64,000 nucleotides of DNA from Chryseobacterium formosense (GCF_900116415.1 NZ_FPAP01000002.1:558001-622000), one strand, 5' to 3'; positions 1 to 8,272 are shown, numbered from the stretch's first letter. Translations and numbers: made by a program. The notes: generated by a model from the letters alone, not told the origin.

Positions 1-429
1 ATTTACATTCAAAAGGTTATTCAGATAATCAAAATCAGAATCAATGTAGTTTTTGTTGTATCGGTCGATTGCCTTTATTCCTTCAGGGGTAATTATCGCT
101 CTTGCAGCAGGAATGATCAGGAAAGAAATGTTTGCCCAGATTTTTTTATCATTTTCAATATAAATAGTTGCATCCAGCGGACTTACTCTAAGATCGCTTG
201 CCGTGATTTTGCTGTTTATTTTTACATGATCGAATTTAGGATGAATAAGTATTTTCTCATAGAAAGTTATTCGATCCTGAATATTTTTGGCATCTTTCGG
301 GTCATTCTTATTGCCGGAATTTTCTACCTGAATACTGTCATTTTTAGAAGAATTCTGGTTGAGTGCTTTTCTGCTTTTACAGGAAAGAATGGTGAGTGTG
401 ATCATCAATAAGATAGCCCAATTTCTCAT
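1..429 (-). CDS. DUF4292-family lipoprotein (partial, C-terminus beyond window)
   Basis: A reading frame of 143 codons runs off the left edge without a stop. It begins with a short lipoprotein signal ending in ITLTILSCKS, where the Cys would be lipidated. The following region (dispensable linker, then DRITFYEKI and a beta-rich part with LDATIYIENDKKIW) matches what I know of DUF4292 proteins of Flavobacteriia, which resemble LolA/LppM-like carriers in fold. Position after a sugar nucleotidyltransferase on the same strand fits the usual flavobacterial order. Function is not established. The family call comes from memory of the N-terminal half only. Confidence 0.7.
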   Translation of the reverse strand, partial: MRNWAILLMITLTILSCKSRKALNQNSSKNDSIQVENSGNKNDPKDAKNIQDRITFYEKILIHPKFDHVKINSKITASDLRVSPLDATIYIENDKKIWANISFLIIPAARAIITPEGIKAIDRYNKNYIDSDFDYLNNLLNVN

Positions 430-465
430 ATGTAAATTTTAATAATCTTTTACAATATTAACGCC

Positions 466-495
466 AAACCACACAAATGGGATTGTGTGGTTTTT
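466..495. terminator. Hairpin between nucleotidyltransferase and DUF4292 gene
   Basis: Arms 466-476 and 483-493 are perfectly complementary (11 bp, AAACCACACAA) with a 6-nt loop. The run of five T is on the + side, so on the minus strand, where both neighbours are coded, the T-tract is weak. It may act as a transcript-end stabiliser rather than a full terminator. Confidence 0.5.
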
Positions 496-516
496 CTCAA
501 CGTTATTTATTTAAAT

Positions 517-1533
517 TTATTTCGATAAAAAATCTAAAACTGAGAAGTCTCCCAGTGAAATCTCTCTTGCAACTCCGAAATACTGAGCCGAACTTCCGAT
601 CATCGAGTTGGATAGGTTTCCGTGGTCAATAATCGTTTTTTCCTGAATTAGAGAATTATCGATATTTGAATTAATCACTTTTGTACCTTTTCCTAAAGAA
701 ACATAAGGTCCGATTTTAGAGTTTGAAATTTCAACGCCTTCACCGATGTAGCATGGCTGAATGATAAGAGAATTCTGAATATTAGCCGATTGAGGGAATT
801 CTGTGAACTCATCTTTTTCGTATTCTAAAATTTTACCATTGGTTTCTACTGTGGCATTTTTGTTTCCGCAATCCATCCAGTCGTCTACTTTTCCTAAAGA
901 GAATTTTGCACCTTTCTGACGAAGATTTTCCAAGGCAGTTGTCAACTGATATTCACCACTTACTTTAATATCATTATCCATAATGTGGTTGATTTCATCC
1001 ATCAGTTTTTCACCCGAATTAAAATAATAAATTCCGATAATTGCCAAATCTGAAATAAACGTCTGTGGTTTCTCTATAAAATCGGTAATGAAGCCATAAT
1101 CATCAAGCTTTACAACCCCAAAAGCAGAAGGATCATCTACTTTTTTCACCCATATTACACCGTCAGAATTGGTGTCTAAAGTAAAATCTGCTCTGAATAA
1201 AGTGTCTGCAAAAGCTACCACTACATTTCCTGTCATAGAAGCTTCGGCGCATTTTATAGCATGTGCTGTTCCCAATGCAATATCTTGAGTATAAATGCTT
1301 GCTTTTGCACCAAGATTTTCCGCAATTTTGATCAAAGAAGCTTCAACTTCAGCTCCGAAATCTCCAATAATAAATGCTACTTCATCTATTTTTTCTCCTG
1401 CAACTTTAGCAATATCTTCTACTAATCTCTGTACAATTGGTTTTCCTGCAATAGGAATCAATGGCTTTGGAACCGTTAATGTATGAGGTCTCAATCTTGA
1501 GCCTTTTCCTGCCATCGGAACAATAATTTTCAT
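517..1533 (-). CDS. Sugar-phosphate nucleotidyltransferase (glucose-1-phosphate thymidylyl/uridylyltransferase-like)
   Basis: The 338-residue protein starts with the nucleotide-binding loop of the NTP-transferase family (AGKGSRLRP, residues 8-16) followed by the sugar-phosphate motif VPKPLIPIAGKP. The middle holds GVVKLDDYGFITDFIEKP, typical of RmlA/GlmU-like enzymes. The C-terminal third has hexapeptide-like steps (IGEGVEISNSKIGPYVSLG) suggesting a left-handed beta-helix, as in bifunctional or regulatory members. It likely makes an activated sugar (NDP-sugar) in the cytosol for surface polysaccharide. A flippase gene sits 28 bp upstream on the same strand, so both are probably one transcript. 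Exact sugar and nucleotide cannot be told. Confidence 0.85.
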   Translation of the reverse strand: MKIIVPMAGKGSRLRPHTLTVPKPLIPIAGKPIVQRLVEDIAKVAGEKIDEVAFIIGDFGAEVEASLIKIAENLGAKASIYTQDIALGTAHAIKCAEASMTGNVVVAFADTLFRADFTLDTNSDGVIWVKKVDDPSAFGVVKLDDYGFITDFIEKPQTFISDLAIIGIYYFNSGEKLMDEINHIMDNDIKVSGEYQLTTALENLRQKGAKFSLGKVDDWMDCGNKNATVETNGKILEYEKDEFTEFPQSANIQNSLIIQPCYIGEGVEISNSKIGPYVSLGKGTKVINSNIDNSLIQEKTIIDHGNLSNSMIGSSAQYFGVAREISLGDFSVLDFLSK

Positions 1534-1561
1534 ATATAATTGTTATTTTTTATATTAATGT

Positions 1562-3016
1562 TTAGTTTTTTCTAAGTATTTTGTTGATCATCGTTCTTTC
1601 ATTATACGCTAAAAATGCGATGAATAATAAAAACAGACCGTTTCCGATAAAATAATTTTCTCTGAAATACAAAAATGAAACCAGAGAAATTGCTATAGAT
1701 AATGAAAGGTAAATAAGGATTTTTTTTATGTTATAATGAATGGGATACTGTGCTCTCCCCCAAAAATACGAAATAATCATCATACTTGTGTAGGTAATCA
1801 ATGCTGCAAAAGCACTTGCCCAATATCCGTATTTGGGAATAAATGTAAAGTTGATAAAAATGGTAATCGCTGCTCCAATCAGAGAAATGTATAATCCCAC
1901 TCTTGTCTGGTCTGAAAGTTTATACCAAATCGAAAGATTAAGATAAATTCCTAAAAACAATGCACCCAGCATTACAAGAGGAATGATTTCGATTCCTTCA
2001 AAATACTGAGCATTTCCCAAATATCTTTCAGCAATCCATTGAAGATTGACCATTAATCCAATATAAATAAGACAGTTACAGATTACAAAAACATCCATCA
2101 GAACAGCGTAAGTCTTATGATTGTTTTTGTCTTTAAAACTTGAGAAAAAATAAGGCTCAATTCCCAATTGATAAGCCTGTCTGAAAACAGTAATAAAGGT
2201 TGCAATTTTATAAACTGCACCATACACTCCGATCTGATGTTTTGCTTCTTCTTTGGGAAGCCCAAATTTCAAAAATTGTCGGTCTAAAGTCTGATTGATA
2301 ATTCCTGCCAAGCCTGCTACCATTACCGGCCAGGAATAATTCATAATTCTTTTCCAGAGATTAAAATCAAACTTTTTAAAGCTGAAGTTTACAAATTCCT
2401 TTCCTACAATAAGTAATGTTATGATACTTTGTACCAAATTAGCAATGAAAACGTAGCCTACACCAATTTCAGGATCATATTTAATTCCTAAAATACCATT
2501 TGGATAATTGGGAAGCCATTTTATAAAAAATACAACAAGAAAATAATATGCTAAAGCTCCGATTACTTTTGAAAGCATATATTGAACGGGTTTGCCTTCA
2601 AGTCTTAATATTGCCGAAGGAATTGTTGCAAATGCATCGATCGAAAGCATAAAAAGGAAAATGACAAGATAATTAACCTGATCAGGAGTTTCAAAAGCAT
2701 TTGCTAAATCTTGTCTGAATACATACCCAAGAATTAAATAAATAAAACCAGCAGATAAAATACTTAAGGCACACGTAGAAACTAAAGTCTTTTTATCAAT
2801 ATCTCCTTCCTGTGCAAAACGGAAAAAAGAAGTTTCCATCCCATGAGTCAGAAAAACGGTGATAACTCCGGCAATTGAATACCAATCTACGAATGGTGAC
2901 GAAGCAGATGGTCCGAAAGCTTTTGTAACAATAGGTGCAATAAGAAAAGGGAAAATTCTTACCAATACCGAACTGAGCCCGTAAACCGCAGTTTGTCCAA
3001 ATAATTTTTTATACAA
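1562..3016 (-). CDS. Polysaccharide (oligosaccharide) flippase, Wzx/MurJ-like
   Basis: Very hydrophobic protein of 484 residues with about 12-14 membrane segments, typical of the MOP exporter superfamily that flips lipid-linked oligosaccharides across the inner membrane. N-terminal YKKLFGQTAVYGLSSVLVR and the Arg/Phe-rich early loop (GMETSFFRFAQE) are characteristic of flavobacterial lipopolysaccharide flippases. The open frame extends to 3037, but a -7 promoter box (TACATTTG, minus, 3042-3035) overlaps that position, so the transcript must start near 3028. The next suitable start is TTG at 3016-3014, giving a protein beginning MYKKLFGQ. Co-transcribed with the nucleotidyltransferase. Confidence 0.85.
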   Translation of the reverse strand: MYKKLFGQTAVYGLSSVLVRIFPFLIAPIVTKAFGPSASSPFVDWYSIAGVITVFLTHGMETSFFRFAQEGDIDKKTLVSTCALSILSAGFIYLILGYVFRQDLANAFETPDQVNYLVIFLFMLSIDAFATIPSAILRLEGKPVQYMLSKVIGALAYYFLVVFFIKWLPNYPNGILGIKYDPEIGVGYVFIANLVQSIITLLIVGKEFVNFSFKKFDFNLWKRIMNYSWPVMVAGLAGIINQTLDRQFLKFGLPKEEAKHQIGVYGAVYKIATFITVFRQAYQLGIEPYFFSSFKDKNNHKTYAVLMDVFVICNCLIYIGLMVNLQWIAERYLGNAQYFEGIEIIPLVMLGALFLGIYLNLSIWYKLSDQTRVGLYISLIGAAITIFINFTFIPKYGYWASAFAALITYTSMMIISYFWGRAQYPIHYNIKKILIYLSLSIAISLVSFLYFRENYFIGNGLFLLFIAFLAYNERTMINKILRKN

Positions 3017-3034
3017 TTTCAGGTTTTTAAAATG

Positions 3035-3042
3035 CAAATGTA
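3035..3042 (-). promoter_or_regulatory. -7 box TACATTTG of the flippase operon
   Basis: Exact match to TAnnTTTG about 19 nt upstream of the proposed TTG start; it decides the start of the flippase gene. No clear -33 TTTG box. Confidence 0.6.
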
Positions 3043-3097
3043 AATATTAGAATTCACAATTTTCTGAGTTATGCTTAAAAATCATTTTTGAAAATAT

Positions 3098-3105
3098 TAA
3101 ATTTG
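3098..3105 (+). promoter_or_regulatory. -7 box TAAATTTG of dihydroorotase gene
   Basis: TAnnTTTG match 33 nt upstream of the ATG at 3139 and facing away from the flippase promoter. It argues against the upstream in-frame start at 3088. Confidence 0.55.
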
Positions 3106-3138
3106 TGCAATATCAATCTAATTTTTTTAAAGCAATAC

Positions 3139-4476
3139 ATGAAAATCCTGATAAAAAATGCCCAGATCGTCAACGAAGGAAAGATTATTCAAAGCGATAT
3201 TCTGATTGAAAACGATTTGATTTCCAAAATAAAACCTAATATTTCTGAAGAGGCAGACCAGATAATCGATGCTTCCGGAAAATATCTTTTGCCTGGAATT
3301 ATTGATGACCAGGTTCATTTTCGTGAACCGGGTTTGACGCACAAAGGCGATATTGAATCTGAATCCCGCTCTGCAATTGCAGGTGGAACGACTAGTTTTA
3401 TCGAACAACCAAACACTGTTCCCAATGCGGTTACCCAGGAGTTATTGGCTGATAAATATCAAATCGCTTCTCAAAAATCGTTTGCCAATTACGGTTTTAT
3501 GATGGGAGGAACGAATGATAATCTGGAAGAAATATTAAAAACAAATCCAAGAAACGTTCCCGGAATTAAATTATTTCTAGGTTCTTCGACTGGAAATATG
3601 TTGGTTGACAATCCCGAAACTTTAGAAAATATTTTCAGCAATACCAAAATGCTGATTGCGGTTCACTGTGAAGATGAAGCGACAATCAGAGCCAATACAC
3701 AAAAATATCTGGATGAATATGGTGAAGATATTCCGGTAAAATTTCATCATTTAATCAGAAGTGAAGAGGCTTGTTATAAGTCTTCCTCAAAAGCAATCGA
3801 ATTAGCAAAGAAAACCGGAGCAAGACTTCACGTTTTCCATCTTTCAACAGCCATTGAGACTGAGCTTTTCAGAAATGATATTCCTTTAAAAGATAAAAAA
3901 ATTACAGCGGAAGTTTGCGTTCACCACCTGACTTTTACGAATGAAGATTACGAAACAAAAGGCGGATTAATCAAATGGAATCCTGCAGTAAAAACTCAAA
4001 AAGACAAAGACGGACTTTGGGAAGCGCTACTGGATGACAGAATTGATGTGATTGCAACCGATCATGCACCACATACTTGGGAAGAAAAACAGAATGTTTA
4101 TACGAAATGTCCTTCCGGAGCACCTTTGGTTCAGCATTCTTTGGTGGTGATGCTGGAGAATTACAAAAACGGAAAGATTTCTTTGGAAAGAATCGTTGAA
4201 AAAATGGCTCACAATCCTGCAATTTTGTTCAGAATTGAAAAGCGAGGTTTCATTAAAGAAGGTTACAAAGCAGATTTGGTTTTGGTTGATTTAAATGAAA
4301 ACTGGACCGTTGAAAAAGAAAATATTCTTTACAAATGTGGTTGGAGTCCGTTGGAAGGAACTGAGTTTCATTCTAAAGTAACCCACACTTTTGTCAACGG
4401 AAATCTGGTTTACGAAAACGGAAAAATAAACGAACAGAAATTCGGAGAGCGATTGCTTTTTGAAGTTCAGGAATAA
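3139..4476 (+). CDS. pyrC: Dihydroorotase (class I)
   Basis: 445-residue cytosolic amidohydrolase that interconverts carbamoyl-aspartate and dihydroorotate in pyrimidine synthesis. Seen in order: an N-terminal beta segment with VNEGKIIQSDILIEND, metal-binding DDQVHFREPG, the region KLFLGSSTGN with the lysine expected to be carboxylated, HCEDE, HVFHLST, and the catalytic ATDHAPHTWEEK. The open frame begins 51 bases earlier at 3088, but that lies upstream of the -7 box at 3098-3105; ATG at 3139 gives MKILIKNAQ, the family start. It stands alone and is followed by a hairpin terminator. Confidence 0.9.
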   Translation: MKILIKNAQIVNEGKIIQSDILIENDLISKIKPNISEEADQIIDASGKYLLPGIIDDQVHFREPGLTHKGDIESESRSAIAGGTTSFIEQPNTVPNAVTQELLADKYQIASQKSFANYGFMMGGTNDNLEEILKTNPRNVPGIKLFLGSSTGNMLVDNPETLENIFSNTKMLIAVHCEDEATIRANTQKYLDEYGEDIPVKFHHLIRSEEACYKSSSKAIELAKKTGARLHVFHLSTAIETELFRNDIPLKDKKITAEVCVHHLTFTNEDYETKGGLIKWNPAVKTQKDKDGLWEALLDDRIDVIATDHAPHTWEEKQNVYTKCPSGAPLVQHSLVVMLENYKNGKISLERIVEKMAHNPAILFRIEKRGFIKEGYKADLVLVDLNENWTVEKENILYKCGWSPLEGTEFHSKVTHTFVNGNLVYENGKINEQKFGERLLFEVQE

Positions 4477-4488
4477 ATATTACAAACA

Positions 4489-4551
4489 AATTATCAATAG
4501 GAACGGGCTAAAGCCCGTTTTTTTATTTAAGACAATCTAGCCAAAACTTAT
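4489..4551 (+). repeat. Double-hairpin dispersed repeat, copy 1, serving as terminator of pyrC
   Basis: ATCAATAGGAACGGGC is followed by a perfect 7-bp stem AACGGGC-taaa-GCCCGTT (4502-4519) and seven T, then TCTAGCCAAAACTTA. Copies of the same two-part unit are at 36863-36933 and 60123-60194. Here the first hairpin plus T-run looks like a good intrinsic terminator. Confidence 0.7.
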
Positions 4552-4552
4552 T

Positions 4553-4634
4553 CATTATTCTCGCAGATTTGGCTGATTACGCAGATTTTTTAACACAATC
4601 ATCTGCTGAATCTGGTTGATCAGCGAGAGAAATA
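4553..4634. repeat. Dispersed repeat, TCTGCGTAATCTGC family, copy 1
   Basis: Two imperfectly complementary arms, TCTCGCAGATTTGGCTGAT (4555-4573) and GGTTGATCAGCGAGAG (about 4615-4630). The family core ATCTGCGTAATCTGCAAAAT recurs near 5939-5968, 8348-8376 and 36982-37012, with a diverged copy at 36180-36211. Non-coding. Confidence 0.65.
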
Positions 4635-4666
4635 ATTTGAAGCATTTTTAATAATACCTTAAAAAA

Positions 4667-4699
4667 ATCCTTGTCAAGGCTCGAAACCTTGACAAGGAT
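4667..4699 (-). terminator. Terminator of azoR
   Basis: Arms 4667-4679 and 4687-4699 (ATCCTTGTCAAGG with its complement, 13 bp), then a run of seven T on the minus strand. It lies 25 bp beyond the azoR stop. Confidence 0.75.
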
Positions 4700-4724
4700 A
4701 AATTTCACTAACACTTTAAAAAAA

Positions 4725-5327
4725 TTAATCTATAGTAATGCCCTCAATCGCCTTTTCCAAAGAAGTTTCCTGAATCCCCGGAATTGCTAAACCTTCCGCA
4801 CGGAAAACGCTAACGTCTGTAACGCCATAGAAACCAAAAACATTTTTGATATAAGGAACATTAGAGTCATAAATCTGATAAGGTCCTTCTGAATAAATAT
4901 TTCCTGATGTAAAAGCAATATAAAGCTTTTTGTCATTCAACAAACCTTTCGGTCCGTTTTCATCATATTTAAAGGTATATCCTGCTCTTGAAGTAAAATC
5001 AAAATAAGCTCTTAAAGTTGCCGGAACTGAAAAATTGTACATCGGAGAATCAATAACAATAATATCCGCTTCCTGCAATTCTGAAATTAGTCCTGTTGAA
5101 TATTCATTAATTTCGGCTTGTTCAGAAGAATGACTTTCTGCCGGAGAGAAAAAAGTATTGATGTGAACTTCCTCCAAAAGCGGAACTAAATTTTTCGTCA
5201 GGTCGCGTTCTTTTACAACAGCATCAGCATATTTTTCCTGAATTTTTTCGATAACGGCATTTCCTAATTTTCTGCTTGCAGATATTTCAGCTCTTGGACT
5301 TGAAATAATGTGAAGTATGTTTTTCAT
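4725..5327 (-). CDS. azoR: FMN-dependent NADH-azoreductase
   Basis: 200-residue flavodoxin-fold quinone/azo reductase. N-terminal HIISSPRAEISASRKLG is the FMN phosphate-binding loop; DSPMYNFSVPATLRAYFDF and RAGYTFKYDENGPKGL are the flavin-contacting stretches typical of AzoR/AcpD, at normal length for the family. It would reduce quinones or azo compounds with NAD(P)H in the cytosol. It is transcribed divergently from an HxlR regulator; their promoters overlap and share a repeat array, so HxlR control of azoR is likely. Confidence 0.88.
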   Translation of the reverse strand: MKNILHIISSPRAEISASRKLGNAVIEKIQEKYADAVVKERDLTKNLVPLLEEVHINTFFSPAESHSSEQAEINEYSTGLISELQEADIIVIDSPMYNFSVPATLRAYFDFTSRAGYTFKYDENGPKGLLNDKKLYIAFTSGNIYSEGPYQIYDSNVPYIKNVFGFYGVTDVSVFRAEGLAIPGIQETSLEKAIEGITID

Positions 5328-5406
5328 AAATAAATATTTATTTTTTTAATGTCGTATGGAATCGCTTCGTTTACGATTTCATTTTTTTTAATTAAAATTT
5401 CTTCAG

Positions 5407-5424
5407 CAAAATTATGTACATTTG
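5407..5424. promoter_or_regulatory. Abutting divergent -7 boxes of azoR and hxlR
   Basis: TAATTTTG on the minus strand (5414-5407) for azoR and TACATTTG on the plus strand (5417-5424) for hxlR are only 2 bp apart. Both match TAnnTTTG. A factor bound here would block both promoters. Confidence 0.55.
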
Positions 5425-5434
5425 CTTATCAAAA

Positions 5435-5480
5435 GTTAGTAGTAAACAAAAGGTTAGTAGTAACCTTTGGGTTAGTTAAG
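5435..5480 (+). promoter_or_regulatory. Three GTTAGT direct repeats, 18-bp period (putative HxlR operator)
   Basis: GTTAGTAGTAA at 5435 and 5453 and GTTAGTTAAG at 5471, exactly 18 bp apart each time. The array starts near the predicted hxlR transcription start and ends just before its ATG (5483), and it covers the upstream region of azoR. This fits an operator for the HxlR protein itself. Confidence 0.6.
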
Positions 5481-5482
5481 AA

Positions 5483-5866
5483 ATGAAGTTTATGGAAAAT
5501 ACGATAGTTTTGGAAGAACCTATAACAGCTCAGAAATGTTCCGAAAATCTTTCCTCTGTTGAAGATGCAATTTATGTGATCGGTGGAAAATGGAAACTGA
5601 AAATCATTATTGTCCTGCAGGAAAGCGGGAATATTCGTTTTAATGAATTACAAAGAAATATTCAGGGGATTTCAGCAAGAGTACTTTCTAACGAATTGAA
5701 AGATCTTGAATTAAATGGTTTTGTTAAAAGAGTCGTTCATGCCGAGCAAACACCGGTTGTGGTAGAATATATTTCGACGGATTACAGCCGAACGCTTAAG
5801 CCTGTTATCATGGCGCTTTCACAATGGGGAAAAACACACAAGCGAAAGATTAAAGAAGATTTTTAA
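5483..5866 (+). CDS. HxlR-family winged-helix transcriptional regulator
   Basis: 127 residues. The HxlR domain is complete: AIYVIGGKWKLKIIIVL, then the winged helix RFNELQRNIQGISARVLSNEL and the wing ELNGFVKRVV, ending YSRTLKPVIMALSQWGKTH. Only one Cys (residue 14) lies before the domain, so a redox-sensing role like YodB/HypR is possible but not shown. Divergent from azoR, with a three-repeat operator between; the usual arrangement is repression of the neighbouring oxidoreductase until an electrophile or quinone is present. A second ATG at 5492 is an alternative start. Confidence 0.87.
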   Translation: MKFMENTIVLEEPITAQKCSENLSSVEDAIYVIGGKWKLKIIIVLQESGNIRFNELQRNIQGISARVLSNELKDLELNGFVKRVVHAEQTPVVVEYISTDYSRTLKPVIMALSQWGKTHKRKIKEDF

Positions 5867-5904
5867 TAATCAAAAATTCCAAAATGCAGTCTTTTATTTT
5901 ATTT

Positions 5905-5972
5905 CCTACAGATTTCTCAGATAATCATGTTTAAAAAAAATCTGCGTAATCTGCAAAATCAGCGAGAGCTTA
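5905..5972. repeat. Dispersed repeat, TCTGCGTAATCTGC family, copy 2
   Basis: ACAGATTTCTCAGATAATCA arm, then an A-run and the core ATCTGCGTAATCTGC followed by AAAATCAGCGAGAG (about 5939-5968). It lies between the convergent hxlR and araC-type genes and could form an imperfect hairpin acting on both transcript ends. Confidence 0.6.
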
Positions 5973-5981
5973 TTTTAAGAA

Positions 5982-6878
5982 TTAATTAAAAGACTGCCGA
6001 AATTCTAAAGGCGACATATTTGTTTTCTTTTTAAAAAGCGTCGAAAAAGACTGAGAATGCTCAAATCCCAGTTCATACGCAATCTCACTTACCGATAATT
6101 CAGTCGTGGAAAGTTTTTCTTTCGCTTTGCTAATCAGCTTTTCATGAATATGTTGCTGCGTGTTTTGTCCGGTATGAACGCGCAATAGGTCACTCAGATA
6201 GTTCGGGGAAAGATTCATTGCTTCTGCAATTTGATGAACGGTCAACAAACCTTTCTCAGAAGATTCTTTATCAAAATAATTGTTCAGAAAAGTTTCAAAT
6301 TTAGTTAAAAGCTGATGATTCCCGCTTTTTCTGGTAATAAATTGTCTTTCATAAAAACGCTTCGAATAATTCAACAGCAACTCAATTTGCGACAAAATAA
6401 TTTCCTGAGTGTGATGGTCGATATGCGCGCACTCTTTATCGATTTTATTTAAAATTTCAAGTAAATCGTTTTCCTCATCTTCAGAGAGATGCAACGCCTC
6501 ATTTACGGCATACGAGAAAAATCCGTAAGACGAAATCGTATTCGCCAAAGAATGTTTTAGCAGAAAATCCTCATGAAAAATCAAAAGGTAGCCCGTATTT
6601 TCACAATCCATCGTCTTCAAATCGAGATATTGCACCTGGTTCGGCGCCGTAAAACTCAGGACACCTTTATCATAATCGTAATGTTGCTGTCCGTATTTTA
6701 TTTTTCCGGTCGCATTTCGTTTCAGAGCAACGCAATAATAACGGCTCACAAATCCCTTCCACATATCATCTTCAATGAAAACACTTTCCGAAAGATTCAC
6801 AACACTCACCATCGGATGCTTTGGTTCGGGAAGCGAAAGCAACCTGTGAAAAGCCGAAATAGATTTTATCGTGTTCAT
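5982..6878 (-). CDS. AraC-family transcriptional regulator
   Basis: 298 residues. The N-terminal two thirds is a sensor-like region (cupin-type beta segments such as HYDYDKGVLSFTAPNQVQYL, then helical). The C-terminal 100 residues are two HTH motifs: VHQIAEAMNLSPNYLSDLLR and VSEIAYELGFEHSQSFSTLF, ending with the signature SPLEFRQSF. It lies downstream of and on the same strand as an aldo/keto reductase gene, a common pairing, so that reductase is a plausible target. Inducer unknown. Confidence 0.85.
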   Translation of the reverse strand: MNTIKSISAFHRLLSLPEPKHPMVSVVNLSESVFIEDDMWKGFVSRYYCVALKRNATGKIKYGQQHYDYDKGVLSFTAPNQVQYLDLKTMDCENTGYLLIFHEDFLLKHSLANTISSYGFFSYAVNEALHLSEDEENDLLEILNKIDKECAHIDHHTQEIILSQIELLLNYSKRFYERQFITRKSGNHQLLTKFETFLNNYFDKESSEKGLLTVHQIAEAMNLSPNYLSDLLRVHTGQNTQQHIHEKLISKAKEKLSTTELSVSEIAYELGFEHSQSFSTLFKKKTNMSPLEFRQSFN

Positions 6879-6963
6879 AATTTGAAATTCTAAATTCTAA
6901 ATAGTAAAGGTAATAATTATTGAGAGCCATTTTAACTTCATCGAATTAAAGTTTTTATTTTTT

Positions 6964-7049
6964 ATGGCGCTGATTTCCGTCTTCCACTCCCGCTTTTTTG
7001 CTCCACTTTGTTCCACAAAAAGAGCTCCGTTCAAGCCGGGGCGCAATCG
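6964..7049. repeat. Variable-core dispersed repeat, copy B
   Basis: Flank GGCGCTGATTTCCGTC then CTTCCACTCCCGC, a core bounded by TTTTTTG and CAAAAA, then GAGCTCCGTTCAAGCC and GGGGCGCAATCG. It aligns with 13656-13805, which has similar flanks but a completely different, GC-rich core. Confidence 0.5.
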
Positions 7050-7063
7050 TATTACGTTTTAGA

Positions 7064-7102
7064 TATAAACCTCATAGGTTTCAAAAACCTATGAGGTTTA
7101 TA
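7064..7102. repeat. 18-bp perfect palindrome with 3-nt loop
   Basis: Arms 7064-7081 and 7085-7102 (TATAAACCTCATAGGTTT and complement), loop CAA. No T-run follows, so it is not a standard terminator. It belongs in style to the short palindromic repeats common between flavobacterial genes. Confidence 0.75.
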
Positions 7103-7108
7103 AGCGGA

Positions 7109-7187
7109 TTGTCATTCTGAACGAAATGAAATGGAGTGAAGAATCTCTAAAAATAAAGTTGAGATTCTTCCTTCGTCAGAATGACAA
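7109..7187. repeat. GTCATTCTGA inverted-repeat element, copy 1
   Basis: Outer arms TTGTCATTCTGA (7109-7120) and TCAGAATGACAA (7176-7187) are perfect; inner arms GAAGAATCTC (7138-7147) and GAGATTCTTC (7161-7170) are perfect. A second copy in the opposite orientation is at 8390-8466, on the other side of the aldo/keto reductase gene. Confidence 0.75.
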
Positions 7188-7215
7188 AATGCAAATAAAT
7201 TAATTTTAGAAAAGA

Positions 7216-8223
7216 TTAATAATCTAAAAGTCCCATACTAAATTCGTCATAAGGTGCACCCGTATCCGTTCCCAAAGGTACAATGCTTTCCAACTTCTGA
7301 ATCTCAGATTCACTCAGAACTATTTTACTTGCTTCAATATTCTGTTCAACATACTTTCTGCGTTTTGTTCCCGGAATTGGTACAATTCCTTTGCTGATAA
7401 TCCACGCCAAAGCCAATTGTGAAGACGTGATATTTTTTTCTTTCGCCATATTTTCAATCGCTTCTACCAATTCGATATTCTTTTGGAAATGTTCTCCCTG
7501 AAAACGCGGAATTCCTCTTCTGAAATCATTTTCCGGCAAATCGTCAATGCTTTTAATATTTCCGGATAAAAATCCTCTTCCGAGTGGAGAATACGCTACA
7601 AAACCAATTCCCAAATCATTCAATGTTTTGATGACGCCTTTTTCTTCAACCGTTCTTTCAAACATAGAATATTCACTTTGTACTGCAGAAATCGGATGAA
7701 CTTCGTGCGCTCTTTTCACGGTTTCAGAAGAAACTTCCGACAAACCGATGTAACCGATTTTCCCTTCTTTTACCAAATCGCTCATTGCTCCTACGGTTTC
7801 TTCAATCGGAACATTTTTATCAAGACGATGCATATAGTAAAGGTCGATGTAGTCTGTTTTTAGATTTTTCAGAGAACGTTCAACCGATTTTTTTACATAA
7901 TCTTTTGTCCCATTGATTTTCCACGTGATTTGTTCATTATCATCAATTTCCCACCCGAATTTTGTGGCAATAATGTATTGGTCTCGATTTCCTTCAATTG
8001 CTTTTGCAATGAGCTGTTCGTTTTTGAAAGGACCATACAAATCGGCAGTGTCGAGAAAATTTCCACCCAGTTCCAAAGAACGATGAATGGTTGCGATGGC
8101 TTCCGTTTCATCAGTTTTGCCGTACATGTCGGCATCGCCAAAACCTGTCATTCCCATACATCCCAAACCAATATTGGGAATAATTAATCCCTGACTTCCT
8201 AATTTTACCTGATTTAATTTCAT
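7216..8223 (-). CDS. Aldo/keto reductase
   Basis: 335-residue NADPH-dependent oxidoreductase with the AKR (beta/alpha)8 barrel. Visible: IGLGCMGMTGFGD start motif, the catalytic set D-T-A-D-L-Y-G (FLDTADLYG), lysine in IIATKFGWE, histidine in LYYMHRLD, and the cofactor region GIVPIPGTKRRKYVEQN. The motif set is like the AKR13/YakC or pyridoxal-reductase type enzymes that reduce a broad range of aldehydes and ketones. Bracketed by two inverted copies of a GTCATTCTGA repeat (28 bp after, 166 bp before). The downstream AraC-type gene may regulate it. Confidence 0.88.
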   Translation of the reverse strand: MKLNQVKLGSQGLIIPNIGLGCMGMTGFGDADMYGKTDETEAIATIHRSLELGGNFLDTADLYGPFKNEQLIAKAIEGNRDQYIIATKFGWEIDDNEQITWKINGTKDYVKKSVERSLKNLKTDYIDLYYMHRLDKNVPIEETVGAMSDLVKEGKIGYIGLSEVSSETVKRAHEVHPISAVQSEYSMFERTVEEKGVIKTLNDLGIGFVAYSPLGRGFLSGNIKSIDDLPENDFRRGIPRFQGEHFQKNIELVEAIENMAKEKNITSSQLALAWIISKGIVPIPGTKRRKYVEQNIEASKIVLSESEIQKLESIVPLGTDTGAPYDEFSMGLLDY

Positions 8224-8272
8224 ATCGTAAATTTTATTGATACAAAATTCCGCAGAAATTAAGAATAGAATG

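Larger units (their letters stand above)
6879..7215. other. Gene-free stretch packed with three repeat elements
   Basis: No credible ORF. It holds a variable-core repeat (6964-7049), an 18-bp perfect palindrome (7064-7102) and a GTCATTCTGA inverted-repeat element (7109-7187), nearly end to end. The first 85 bp (6879-6963) should contain the araC-type promoter but no TAnnTTTG box is visible there. Confidence 0.7.

Noticed and set aside
226..411. Plus-strand ORF of 61 codons
   Set aside because: It lies antisense to the DUF4292 lipoprotein frame, which has a signal peptide and a family match.
5435..5480. Possible CRISPR-like array
   Set aside because: Only three short units 18 bp apart in a promoter; too short for repeats and spacers, and no cas gene is present.
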